Of a stretch of DNA of 64,000 nt, positions 18,701-25,986 are shown in pieces. How positions within the stretch are numbered: the first letter of the stretch is position 1; each line of letters begins with the position of its first letter. The notes beneath the pieces are model-generated. The model did no database searches. It was given only the letters and a program-made list of their open reading frames with translations, and had not been told where the DNA came from. The DNA is from Streptomyces vietnamensis. Its GTDB lineage: Bacteria; Actinomycetota; Actinomycetes; Streptomycetales; Streptomycetaceae. The stretch covers positions 186,001 through 250,000 of the forward strand of contig NZ_CP010408.1 in assembly GCF_000830005.1 (NCBI RefSeq), written 5' to 3'. A program made the position numbers and the translations under genes.

Positions 18701-20283
18701 GGCTCCGCGCCGGGAGGTGCGGCCAGCAGTTCCATCATGGCCTTCGCCGCATTGCGCTGGGCCGACCGCTTCGCCGCTCCGGACGCCTCGGCACGCAGTT
18801 TCTTCCCGGCGACCTTGCAGGTGACCTCGGCGATGTAGCCGGTCTCCGGGTTCAGGCGGGGCTGGCCGATGACCAGCGAGCTGATCCGCCCCTTCTGCTT
18901 GAGCTGGTTCAGCAGCACGAGGGCGTTCATCGCGTTCGCCTCTGGTACGGGTTCCTTCCCGCGCCAGACAGGGAGCGCGGGCGATACCGTCCGCTGCCAC
19001 TCGGCGAGCAGCAGGGCCGCGGCTTCACGGCGGGCGCCGGACCTCCCCACACTGCGGCCTGTCCCTGACAGCAGCTGCCCGCGGCTGGTACAGGCGGCCA
19101 CGCACACGAACAAGGGCTCCAGGCCAGTAATGCTCGGCTCCTCCTTGAACGTCAGCTCACCGATCGCTCCCGTCTCCTGCAGAGCAAGGAGCCGCTCCTG
19201 CGGTTCCGCGTCCGAAGGCTTCACTGCCGCAGCGGGAGTCTCCCTTTGTCGCGGCATGGGAATCTCGACGGGCAGGCCGGCGAGGTCGGCCAGGACATGC
19301 AGAGCGACAGCTCCCCGGGCGTCGCGCTTGCTGCCGCGCCACGGTCCGGTCACGGTGACCCTGTCGTCATCGGAGGTGTACGTGACACGGGACCGGAACG
19401 GGCCTGTCGCCCCGCCCGGCTTCTGCTCCTCGGTGAACACCGGATTGGGCTGGTTGCGCATGGAGTGGTAGAGCGTCAGCACGGTCACTGCGGTCCCGGG
19501 GTTCTCCCCGGCCGCGTACAGGGCGGCCTTGCGGGCCGGATCCCAGCCGGATGCCGCCGCGTCGAACAGCACGGCCTGGAGATCACGGGGAATGAGCGCG
19601 CCTGCGGCGATACGGGTAGCTACTTCCGCCACCACGGCCGGGGCGACAGCCGGCCGTGCGAGGGCGTGCAGCAGTCGTTCTGCGAATGACTGATCTGTGG
19701 CTGTCGCACCGGATCCGGCCGAGTAGCGGGCAGCGGGCAGCCAGCCCTTCTCGGCGAAGTCACTCTGCTCCACTAGTTCAAGGCCGGACAGGTGGCCCAG
19801 GAGGCTGACCACAGCGCCTTGGAAGGCCGTTTTCTTCACACCACGTGTGACAGCGGCGCCGTGCACCTGTCGATCCTTGTCGTGCCAGCCAGCCTGCACG
19901 ACGAACACGTCGGGTCCTCCCAGGTGCAGGTCCCGCACTACGAGCGCGGTCGGGGTGCCGCAGTCCTGCGCGTAGGAGTGCAACAGCGACGTGGCGAGCT
20001 CAGGCCTCGCCCGCACCACAGTCCACGCTGCTGTCATCGCCTGTTCCGCGATGGGAATCCCCTCGAACTGAAGCAGGAGCAGACGCAGTTCCTTTACACC
20101 CAGCTGCCCGTTTCCAGCCCGGACGGCGGCCTCGGCCGCCAGCTCGAAGGTCAGATGCTGGACATCACGCGCCTTCTCCAGCAGCCGAGAGAACACCTGG
20201 GGCTCCAGGGCGCTGAGATCCACCCGTGCAGGAGCGGAGGGACGCGGCACCTGTGCCGACCGGGCAGAGGAAGGAATCGACAT
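15754..20283 (-). CDS. Giant SNF2-family ATPase with four dsRNA-binding-like repeats
   Basis: A 1,509-residue protein. The C-terminal third is a complete SNF2 motor: motif I DDMGLGKS near residue 1060, DEAQ box near 1157, LTGTPVEN, then helicase-C with LVFTRYRS, AGGSGLTLTQA and RAHRLGQT. The N-terminal third contains four segments (about 99-168, 267-337, 363-430, 450-521) that each end in a helix of dsRBD type, for example GVKKTAFQGAVVSLLGHL, GSKRDARGAVALHVLADL and GAAKRSAQRNAAKAMMELL; the fourth is the most canonical. The middle (about 560-1000) is beta-rich, as in bacterial SNF2 N-regions. The stop overlaps the SWIM start. The dsRBD reading is by eye and needs a profile search. Confidence 0.88.
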   Translation of the reverse strand: MSIPSSARSAQVPRPSAPARVDLSALEPQVFSRLLEKARDVQHLTFELAAEAAVRAGNGQLGVKELRLLLLQFEGIPIAEQAMTAAWTVVRARPELATSLLHSYAQDCGTPTALVVRDLHLGGPDVFVVQAGWHDKDRQVHGAAVTRGVKKTAFQGAVVSLLGHLSGLELVEQSDFAEKGWLPAARYSAGSGATATDQSFAERLLHALARPAVAPAVVAEVATRIAAGALIPRDLQAVLFDAAASGWDPARKAALYAAGENPGTAVTVLTLYHSMRNQPNPVFTEEQKPGGATGPFRSRVTYTSDDDRVTVTGPWRGSKRDARGAVALHVLADLAGLPVEIPMPRQRETPAAAVKPSDAEPQERLLALQETGAIGELTFKEEPSITGLEPLFVCVAACTSRGQLLSGTGRSVGRSGARREAAALLLAEWQRTVSPALPVWRGKEPVPEANAMNALVLLNQLKQKGRISSLVIGQPRLNPETGYIAEVTCKVAGKKLRAEASGAAKRSAQRNAAKAMMELLAAPPGAEPAPVPAEPVPDIHDNRARHGPAGPVARRDDADAAETALAAWLRRGAEITIDIEGGIARFLVYSPDGLPARETVHRPIRSCTAGLVLPSLGAAVQLQRVECWHVPLRLLANVLIPQAQDPGEEALSVRVWRQVIRLGLAVVASGRVFPALSDDGTDVWRAGPLTAEEEGQAGQLARVLVPPANCGMVTESKPHQMWTPQVAIRACLDAVAEGMLRGPGTSTVLGHGPFTSSVPRQQHAPALVQWGDDLRAGTTDEVLELELSIRAPQKNSPQDTELLWADLRLRRPDAPTSNERTWRPVAEVASDLHLVKLVRRRLHRVAANWAPAARLLERAVPDTFTLRAGEAVLLKGQAAQQLQRAGLRVEWHHAWTDRLRTRAVLERRPAGPASAARPRFALDDVLDGRWQISLADEDLSDSEMDQLAHSAVPLTKVRNQWVLVDEETARRAADRTMPSVSADQALRASLTGQISVEGRTYPCAAEGDLADLVHFLRNGSRTTPVDSPSGLSATMRDYQKHGLAWLANTTDAGFGALLADDMGLGKSLTALALHLHRRDHGRQVTGPTLVVCPASMVITWEREVHRFAPEVPTVRYHGPDRTLDAVTDRTLMITTYETVRRDIDILAAHPFDLVISDEAQLIKNHKTATAIAMRRLPSGIRIALTGTPVENSLTDAWSLMDWLNPGLFGALRTFRDQFGKPIEDNFTDTQLTERLSSLLKAFMLRRRKTDPGVLPELPPKVLRPRIVSLTPEQAALYQRVADATLREIRASQGIARKGLLFKLFDQLQKICNTPGQFLAEPLDESYDPGQAAARSGKLAALDDLLPVLSDPAESCLVFTRYRSMARLLVHHLQSHGLNPLYFSGDIAVGRDRQRLIDTFQNRPGQIMVITAKAGGSGLTLTQASHVILFDRPWNPAKESQAIDRAHRLGQTRTVTVHQLTTENTLEDRVDELLRHKRALADAILTNDSSTLSELTDDEICELIALGARR

Positions 20284-20416
20284 GACAAACCTTGGAGGAG
20301 AACACAGAGCCCATCAGTGCGCCGAGGTACGCAAGGCCGGTAGCAGATGGTTGCAGACCGTGAAGACAGCGAACCCTGAAAAAGGGATATATGGGCACCA
20401 TGCCACCTGAATGCGT

Positions 20417-20429
20417 TGACAAACTGTCA
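20417..20429. promoter_or_regulatory. Palindrome upstream of the SNF2 operon
   Basis: TGACAAACTGTCA is a perfect 5-bp dyad with a 3-bp centre, about 135 bases upstream of the SNF2 start and before a small plus-strand frame. It could be an operator for either direction. A TTGACA hexamer overlaps it on the plus strand but has no convincing -10 partner. Confidence 0.35.
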
Positions 20430-20499
20430 CGGAGTTGACTTGCGGACCCTCCTTCATGAGGAGCCCCCCGACGCCGGCCTGCCCGACGAGCCCTCTCTC

Positions 20500-20652
20500 A
20501 TGACCGACGACGCAGCCGCCTGGCACATCCACAGCTTGCATATCCAGGGCCTCATGGTGATGGACGACGACTGCGTGATGAACCTCGTCGTGGGGGACCC
20601 GAGGCGCAGCAAGTGGGTCTTGAACGGCCACATGACGGATTCCGGCACGTAG
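20500..20652 (+). CDS. Possible small hypothetical protein
   Basis: A 50-residue frame (MTDDAAAWHIHSLHIQG...) with actinobacterial codon use. The frame is open back to a TTG at 20416, giving up to 78 residues. No clear ribosome-binding site precedes either start. It lies between the divergent SNF2 operon and the terminator at 20740. It may be a small gene or chance; no family recognised. Confidence 0.3.
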   Translation: MTDDAAAWHIHSLHIQGLMVMDDDCVMNLVVGDPRRSKWVLNGHMTDSGT

Positions 20653-20695
20653 CTGCCTGCTCGGGCTCGCGCGGCTGCGGACAGCAGGGTGGAGG

Positions 20696-20730
20696 GTGGC
20701 GGTCTCGAGCCTGACGGTTGAGACCACCAC
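20696..20730. repeat. Hairpin repeat, copy 1 of 3
   Basis: GGTCTC and GAGACC arms flank a short loop; the unit resembles those at 21112-21147 and 21780-21813. It lies between the small frame and the terminator at 20740. Confidence 0.5.
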
Positions 20731-20739
20731 CAACCAACC

Positions 20740-20769
20740 AGGGCCCGTCACCGGTCGGTGGCGGGCCCT
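20740..20769. terminator. Strong hairpin, probable bidirectional terminator
   Basis: AGGGCCCGTCACC (20740-20752) pairs with GGTGGCGGGCCCT (20757-20769) with one mismatch and a 4-base loop. It directly follows the minus-strand gene ending at 20778 and also the plus-strand frame ending at 20652. Confidence 0.65.
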
Positions 20770-20777
20770 GCAGTTTG

Positions 20778-21062
20778 TCAGGCAAGTACGGCGTGTCCGG
20801 CGTCCGTGGCTTCCACGAGGTCAGGGCGCTCGCCGTTCGCCGGGTGCACGATCCGGAGCAACCCTTTTTCGTGCAGCGTGAGCATCTCGCCGTAGAGACC
20901 GATCTGCTTCTCCGCCCACGCCTCCCGGCTTGGGTCATCCTCGGACGTGCTCCGCGGGAAGTTCGGCGGGTGGATCGTGTGGAAGAAGCTCGAGGCCGCC
21001 ACGGGCTCCGGGGACTCGGCGATGAGGCGCAGCAGCTCGCGTGCGTCAGCGTTCAGCGTCAT
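20778..21062 (-). CDS. Small winged-helix-like protein
   Basis: A 94-residue product from the ATG at 21062 (MTLNADARELLRLIAESPEP...). The N-terminal helix, the middle LYGEMLTLHEKGLLRIVHP segment and the terminal EATDAGHAVLA resemble the recognition helix and wing of MarR-like small winged helices. The frame is open upstream to 21242, but that part crosses a hairpin repeat and is unlikely to be coding. The ribosome-binding site is weak. A local transcription factor is plausible; the target is unknown. Confidence 0.5.
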   Translation of the reverse strand: MTLNADARELLRLIAESPEPVAASSFFHTIHPPNFPRSTSEDDPSREAWAEKQIGLYGEMLTLHEKGLLRIVHPANGERPDLVEATDAGHAVLA

Positions 21063-21111
21063 GCCTGCAGCGTAGGCCGCGGCCAGTACTTCCTGGGGCA
21101 ACAGCGTGGGG

Positions 21112-21147
21112 GTGGTGGTCTCGGACCTTGTCGGTCGAGACCACCAC
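21112..21147. repeat. Hairpin repeat, copy 2 of 3
   Basis: A perfect 12-bp stem, GTGGTGGTCTCG pairing with CGAGACCACCAC, with a 12-base loop. It lies in the divergent region between the winged-helix gene and the membrane-protein gene. Confidence 0.6.
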
Positions 21148-21282
21148 CCCCGAGCTTCAGCGTGCAGTTGCCGTGCGGGGATCTTCCAGCAGATCCAGCT
21201 GGCGGTCATAGACTCCTGCTCCCGCAGGAGCGTGGCACACAAGAAGGGGCATCAGGTGGGGGTATTACTGGTGGGCACCGAG

Positions 21283-21744
21283 ATGTCAGAGGCCTACGCG
21301 TCAGCGATGGTCACGGTGATCCCCGTGATTCTGCTGGTAGCGGCCATCGAGACGAGTCGCTTCAGCAGCGTGATCGATGAAGTGAGACTCCAGCGCGCGA
21401 ACAAGGTTCTCGAAGAAGCGCGTGAAGGACGAGTTTTGTCGCCTGACCTACCCAAGGCAGTAGTTCGCTGGCACCTAGCCTCCTACTGCATCTTCGGGCT
21501 GCTGTGGATCTCGCACCTGTGGGCGGAGATGAATCTGATCTTCTGGCTGTCCTACACGGAAAAAGACCCCGACCCCGCCCTCGCGGTCTACGTGAAGTGG
21601 ACGGCCATCACTGGCTTCTGGCTGGTGATGTTCGGGGCTGCCGCGCAACGCCAGGTAGCGGCCTGGAGTCAGAGGGAAGAGCGAGAGGCTCTCCTTGATG
21701 AGGCGCAGGCTCTCATGCGTCGGAAGCGCAGCCGCCTACGGTGA
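21283..21744 (+). CDS. Small membrane protein
   Basis: About 153 residues from the ATG at 21283. Three hydrophobic segments are visible: VTVIPVILLVAAIE near the N-terminus, YCIFGLLWISHLWAEMNLIFWL in the middle and ITGFWLVMFGAAA near residue 125. A charged, probably cytoplasmic stretch separates the first two and a basic helical tail (EEREALLDEAQALMRRKRSR) follows. The upstream frame to 21106 crosses a hairpin repeat, so the shorter form is preferred, although its ribosome-binding site is weak. Function unknown. Confidence 0.6.
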   Translation: MSEAYASAMVTVIPVILLVAAIETSRFSSVIDEVRLQRANKVLEEAREGRVLSPDLPKAVVRWHLASYCIFGLLWISHLWAEMNLIFWLSYTEKDPDPALAVYVKWTAITGFWLVMFGAAAQRQVAAWSQREEREALLDEAQALMRRKRSRLR

Positions 21745-21779
21745 GCGTGCCCTCATCGGCACCGACACCCGAGCTGGGC

Positions 21780-21813
21780 TGGTGGTTTCAAGCCTAAAAG
21801 TCGAGATCGCCAC
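21780..21813. repeat. Hairpin repeat, degenerate copy 3 of 3
   Basis: Starts GGTGGTTTCAAGCCT and ends GAGATCGCCAC, matching copy 1 at about two thirds of positions. It lies just after the membrane-protein gene. Confidence 0.35.
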
Positions 21814-21845
21814 TCCCATAGACATGTGCGTTCAGGGACTGTCAG

Positions 21846-22283
21846 TCAGGCCTGCTCGAGAGCCGTGTGTACAGCCATGAGGTAAGCCACCCGCGCGCCT
21901 TCAGTTTCCTCATGGTTCGAAGTGAGTACCTGGCCTGCGTACTGGCTGGCTGCGGCTGCCACAGACTGGGGGCCTTCGACGTACATCATGCTCTCCGCGC
22001 GCATCAGTCTGCTTCGCGTCGCATTCGTTCGATCCAGCTGGCAGCACTGTGCGGCATCGAGGAATTCCACGTAGGCCTGCCGACGGTGGTCGAGCACCCG
22101 CGTGCGACGCTGCTCGTCCAACGTGGCCTGTACGGTCGATATGAGCGCCCGGGCCTGGGCCTGCCCGGCGACTTCGGCTGCGACGGCTTGTCGGTGGCCG
22201 GCCTTCCACGCGAAGAACCCGGTCACGATGCTGCCCAGGATGGCCGATCCGGCGGCGATCAGGGCGATCCCCCACTCACTCAT
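21846..22283 (-). CDS. Membrane-anchored hypothetical protein
   Basis: A 145-residue protein from the ATG at 22283. One N-terminal membrane segment (WGIALIAAGSAILGSIVTGFFAW) is followed by a long helical, probably cytoplasmic part with LDEQRRTRVLDHRRQAYVEFLDAA. This single-span plus coiled-helix layout is common among Streptomyces proteins of unknown role. A start 27 bases upstream (22310) is possible but lacks a better signal. Function unknown. Confidence 0.6.
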   Translation of the reverse strand: MSEWGIALIAAGSAILGSIVTGFFAWKAGHRQAVAAEVAGQAQARALISTVQATLDEQRRTRVLDHRRQAYVEFLDAAQCCQLDRTNATRSRLMRAESMMYVEGPQSVAAAASQYAGQVLTSNHEETEGARVAYLMAVHTALEQA

Positions 22284-22562
22284 ACGGCGGATCCTGCCAC
22301 GTGCCCACAACTGATGACATTGTCATCAGTTACCCAGCGTCGGCCCCGTTGTCGGTGGGCTCCGCTACGGTGGATCATGCACGACCCGGCATGCCGCGAA
22401 CCGCCGTTTCCGCCGCCGCCCGCGCCCACGCCGCGCGAGGGCAGCACCGCCGGACAAGGGCCGAAGCCGGGTCCCGTGCGGCACACCTGATGCACCGTCC
22501 TGCCCGGCAGTCTTGCATGTGACGTCCGGTGGGAAGCATGGGATCCCGCTGTGGAGACAACC

Positions 22563-23044
22563 ATGACCAAGACCGGCAGCGACCACCTCAAGCGCCGCGT
22601 CCGCGACCTCGCCCGGGCCACCAGCCGCCGCTACCCGACGTCCTGGCCGAGCTGTGCCGCGGCCGCCCTGCGCCGACGCCGTCCCATGCACCGTCGAAGG
22701 AGCTCGTCCGCGTCTGCAACGGGCTCGCTCACCCTTTCGGCATCACCCCCTGCGTTCGGCTGGCAGGCCACGAGCGCTCCGATGGCACCCCCTGGTCCTC
22801 CTGCGAGGTCGACCCGCACTACCCCGTGCACATCTGGCACGGCTACTTCACGGCCGAGGGCGAGGCCCACCGCGCGCAGCACGACCGGTGGTGGAACTCC
22901 CTGACCCCGGAGCAGCGCAAGGGGGAGGAAGCCCGGTACCGGGACGAGATGGCCGCAGACGCCGCGGAGCCCGTCGACCCGGGCTTCTACGCGGACCTGG
23001 ACGACGAGGACGACTACTGCGGCGACGAGGACGGCGAGTGGTGA
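22563..23044 (+). pseudogene. Hypothetical gene broken by a single-base loss
   Basis: The ATG at 22563 (GGAGA upstream) opens MTKTGSDHLKRRVRDLARATSRRYP. At about 22634 (TACCCGACG) the expected continuation DVLAELCRG lies one frame over and runs on to 23044 with VCNGLAHPFGITPCVRLAGH and an acidic tail (DLDDEDDYCGDEDGEW). Inserting one base in the CCCG run restores one frame of about 160 residues. It may be inactivated or an assembly error. The stop overlaps the next GTG (GTGA). Family not recognised. Confidence 0.6.
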
Positions 23045-23235
23045 CCGGGGCGGTGGAAACCGTGAACCTGATGCAGATCGCCCGCCAGGCCGGCGTCGGC
23101 CGGGCCGCGGTCGTGAACTGGCGCCGCCGCCACGACGACTTTCCCCAGCCCGCCGTCGGCACACCGTTCATCCTCCTGACGGCCCCCGGGCCCAAGGGCC
23201 CTTCCAGGAGCTCCAGCAGCTCTGTAGCGCCTTGA
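23041..23235 (+). pseudogene. Truncated HTH N-terminus, resembling actinobacterial N-6 DNA methylases
   Basis: GTG at 23041 is coupled to the previous gene. MQIARQAGVGRAAVVNWRRR followed by HDDFPQP is the HTH that opens many large Streptomyces N-6 adenine methylase-like proteins (recalled pattern). After about 42 codons the similarity stops and the frame ends at 23235. In another frame the DNA just before 23253 reads QGPFQELQQLCSALNELRR, like the C-terminus of an unrelated protein. This suggests a deletion junction near 23160. No methylase motifs remain. Confidence 0.5.
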
Positions 23236-23416
23236 ACGAGCTCCGGCGATGATCTTCCGCCGCTTAGGTGTTTCGGGCACGTAGATGCCCTCTCGGGGCT
23301 TCTCTGTCCGGGTCGGGCCGATCGGCTCGGGGTAGCTCGTGCGGTCCGGTCAGGATGCAGGCCTGAGCTGGGCTTCGTACCGTCGAAAGCGGCATCCGAC
23401 AGGACGGACCGCCTGC

Positions 23417-23448
23417 AGGCCCGCGACCACGCCCCTGGTCGCGGGCCT
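23417..23448. terminator. Perfect 13-bp hairpin, probable bidirectional terminator
   Basis: AGGCCCGCGACCA (23417-23429) pairs with TGGTCGCGGGCCT (23436-23448) across a 6-base loop, between the plus-strand remnants and the end of the minus-strand replication operon. Confidence 0.75.
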
Positions 23449-23500
23449 CATTCATGCGCAGGGTCGTCCCCCGGTGCGGCCAGGTCACGGGCGCCGCTTG

Positions 23501-24100
23501 TCAGCTGCGGTCCGGCAGCGCCTGGCCTGTGTGGTGGAGGTAGGCGGTGTAGGCGGCCTCGGCGAACCACCAGCTCTCCGGAGTCGCACGAGGGCAAGGC
23601 CGCGGCCGGGCCAGTGTGACGGTCCGGTCGTCGTCGCTGAGGAAGACTCCGATGCCGGCGCGGACGAAGCGATGGAGCCAGTCGTCCGTGCGGGGCCGTC
23701 GGCGCGCGATACGCACGGCGGCGGCGGTGAACGGCCGGTAGCGGTCGGCGGTGTCGAAAGCGAGCTGACCGAGGGTGGGGGCAGTGAGTTCGGCCAGGGT
23801 GACTCGGCACGCCCTGATGGCATGTCGGGTGACGTGCCCGCGGGAGACGGTGCAGATTCCGGCCGGCGCCTGGGAGACGTAGTCACGCTGGGCTGGTGTG
23901 AGGGCCGCCAGCGGTACAGGCAGGTCTGTGGGGAGGGTCCCGAGGGTGGCGAGGCCGCCGAAGCCGTAGCCGCTCACGGCCCCGATGCCAGCGGCCTGTC
24001 GGCGAGCGTGTTCAGCAGGGTCGATCTCCACGTGCAGGATGGCGCTGGGTAAGCCGCCGTACGCCACGGTCTCCGAGGCGATCGTGTGGGTGAGGGTCAC
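23501..24100 (-). CDS. Hypothetical protein, last gene of the replication operon
   Basis: A 199-residue protein starting at GTG 24100, which overlaps the ASCH stop as GTGA and has GGAGG upstream. An in-frame start at 24184 is rejected because the added stretch is antisense to the ASCH end. The sequence contains LTHTIASETVAYGGLPSAI, a Gly-rich turn (GAVSGYGFGGLATLG), a Cys near RACRVTL and a C-terminal SWWFAEAAYTAYLHH. No family recognised. As the fifth gene of the rep-dnaB operon it may serve maintenance. Confidence 0.65.
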   Translation of the reverse strand: MTLTHTIASETVAYGGLPSAILHVEIDPAEHARRQAAGIGAVSGYGFGGLATLGTLPTDLPVPLAALTPAQRDYVSQAPAGICTVSRGHVTRHAIRACRVTLAELTAPTLGQLAFDTADRYRPFTAAAVRIARRRPRTDDWLHRFVRAGIGVFLSDDDRTVTLARPRPCPRATPESWWFAEAAYTAYLHHTGQALPDRS

Positions 24101-24552
24101 CGGTTTGCCTCCGTCGCGGTTGGCTTGCCCAGAGCCTCCAGCTGGTCTTGGACAACGGCGAGGACCTCGGCCGGCGGCCTCCACAGGCCAAGGGCGCCGC
24201 GCGCCGGCACGGGCTGGGGGAGGGGCGTGACATCACGGAGGATCCAGTGCCAGTACCCGGGGAATCCCCAGGTACCGCAACAGCCGTCGGTGGCCTGGTG
24301 GCAGGAGTCGAGGACGGCGGCGGCGAGGATGGCACCGCGGATGTCCGGCCAGGCATACCCGTCGAGGTCGGCGGCGGTGATGCCGGAGGCATGGGCCTGC
24401 TGCGCGGCGTGGATGAGGACACCGGTGCCCAGGGCGGCCCGGGGGATGGGGCGGCTGCGGTTCTCACAGCGCTTCTCACCATGGGCGATGGCGTCAGCGT
24501 AGGGCTGACGTACAGAGAGAGCCCGAAATGTCTCACTCATGGCATTCATCAT
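24097..24552 (-). CDS. ASCH-domain protein
   Basis: A 151-residue protein with the ASCH pattern: RALSVRQPYADAIAHGEKRCENRSRP near residues 10-35, then GTGVLIHAAQQAH and RGAILAAAVL. ASCH is a PUA-like RNA-binding fold found in RNA-processing proteins, with some members acting as nucleases. The ATG at 24552 overlaps the dnaB stop (ATGA), so it is coupled; the ATG at 24540 is an alternative. The Cys-containing CHQATDGCCGTWGFPGYWHW stretch is typical of actinobacterial members. The role in this operon is unknown. Confidence 0.85.
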   Translation of the reverse strand: MMNAMSETFRALSVRQPYADAIAHGEKRCENRSRPIPRAALGTGVLIHAAQQAHASGITAADLDGYAWPDIRGAILAAAVLDSCHQATDGCCGTWGFPGYWHWILRDVTPLPQPVPARGALGLWRPPAEVLAVVQDQLEALGKPTATEANR

Positions 24553-25913
24553 GTGTTGGCCATGTCGGAGATACGGCTGTAGTGCATCAGTGCGGCGGCA
24601 GTGACCGTAGCCCGGGGCCCGAACCTGTTCTTCTCGATCACGAGGTCCACCTCGCCGGCGCGCGGGGACTCGGGCTCGTCCATGTCGGGACGCTCGACCT
24701 TGATGACCACCGACGCGTCGTTCTTGATGGCCCGCGACTCGCGCATCAGCCCGTCGTCGTTGAGCTGGGAGAGGGCGATGACGTGGCAGTCCAGGGCCAC
24801 GGACAGGTTCTTGAGGCCGCGTGAGACGGCGGCGACGGCCTGTTCACGGCTGATGTTGCGGTTCTGCTCGACTTCGACCAGCTGGAGGTAGTCGACCACC
24901 AAAACGTCCAGGCCGTCCGTGCGCACGCAGGCGCGGGCCGCCGATTCGATGTCTCCCAGGGCGGCGCTGTCGGGTCGGTAGACCCGTAGCGGCAGCGTCC
25001 TGAACAGCTCGCGGCCCAGGCGCTCGACCTCCTTCCACCCCTCAGGCGTCAGGCCGTCCTGGCGGGTCAGGTGGTGCATCGCGATCGACCCCTCGGCCGC
25101 GACGATCTTGTGCATCAGCTCCGCGGCGCTCATCTCCAGCGAAGAGAACATCACCTTCGCCCCCGTCTTGGCCGCCGCGACGGCCGCGTTCAGGGCGAGC
25201 GTCGACTTGCCCACGCCGGACTGTGCGGCGATGACCGTGACGTTGCCCGGACGCATCCCCGAGGTGACGGCGTCGAGATCGGAAATCCCGTAGGGAAGCC
25301 CCATCTGCCGGCCGTTCTGGATCTCCTCCAGCTCGGCCACGTAGTCGAGGTAGATGTCGTCCACGGCCGGCGGGGCGGCGCTCAGGCCGGGCATTCCGGC
25401 GACGATCGCGGTCAACTCCTGTTCGACCAGGCTGCGCACGTCGGCTTCGTCGCCCTCCTCGCTGTAGGCGTACTGGAGGATCTTCTGCGCCGCCTCGATC
25501 GCCCTGCGGCGGTACGCCTTGGCCCGAACGATCTCCGCATACTGGGCACCGTGCGCGGTCGTGGGTACGGCCTGGACGCAGGCGTGCAGGTACGAGGCCC
25601 CGCCGACCTTGCCCAGCTCCCCGAGCCTGTTCAGCTCCTCGGCGACGGTGAGAGGGTCCACGGCCTGCTGGGTCTGGCGCAAGTGGCAGATCGCACGGTG
25701 GATCGTCGCGTGGGCGGGCAAGTAGTAGTCCTCCGCGACGAGGCCCGTCTCCAGGGCCTCCGCGGCGTACCGCCCGGCGGCCCACGTGCTGCTCATCAGG
25801 GTGCCGAGGGTGGCCTGCTCGGCCTCCAGGCTCCGGGGAGGCGTGCGCAGGAACCCGGCGTCGTCAGAGCCGGCCGGGGGGCGCTGGTCGGGAAAGTCGT
25901 AGGTGCTGGACAC
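24549..25913 (-). CDS. dnaB: Replicative DNA helicase DnaB
   Basis: A hexameric 5'-3' fork helicase of 454 residues, full length for the family. The N-terminal primase-binding domain spans about residues 30-165. The RecA-like domain has Walker A QSGVGKST at 231-238, Walker B DYLQLV at 341-346, SQLN near 382 and the arginine-finger region KNRFGP at 429-434. The start is GTG with AGGAG 5 bases upstream. It lies 73 bases after the Rep-like gene, and its stop overlaps ASCH. Streptomyces has a chromosomal dnaB, so this is likely element-specific. Confidence 0.95.
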   Translation of the reverse strand: MSSTYDFPDQRPPAGSDDAGFLRTPPRSLEAEQATLGTLMSSTWAAGRYAAEALETGLVAEDYYLPAHATIHRAICHLRQTQQAVDPLTVAEELNRLGELGKVGGASYLHACVQAVPTTAHGAQYAEIVRAKAYRRRAIEAAQKILQYAYSEEGDEADVRSLVEQELTAIVAGMPGLSAAPPAVDDIYLDYVAELEEIQNGRQMGLPYGISDLDAVTSGMRPGNVTVIAAQSGVGKSTLALNAAVAAAKTGAKVMFSSLEMSAAELMHKIVAAEGSIAMHHLTRQDGLTPEGWKEVERLGRELFRTLPLRVYRPDSAALGDIESAARACVRTDGLDVLVVDYLQLVEVEQNRNISREQAVAAVSRGLKNLSVALDCHVIALSQLNDDGLMRESRAIKNDASVVIKVERPDMDEPESPRAGEVDLVIEKNRFGPRATVTAAALMHYSRISDMANT

Positions 25914-25986
25914 TGGAGCTCCTGTTCGGTGCTTCGGGCAGGACTGCGGGTCGGACCGTGTCAGCGGTCCGGCCCGTCTTTGTGCG

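Noticed and set aside
20416..20652. 78-codon form of the small frame starting at TTG
   Set aside because: The TTG overlaps a palindrome and lacks a ribosome-binding site; only the shorter form is listed, at low confidence.
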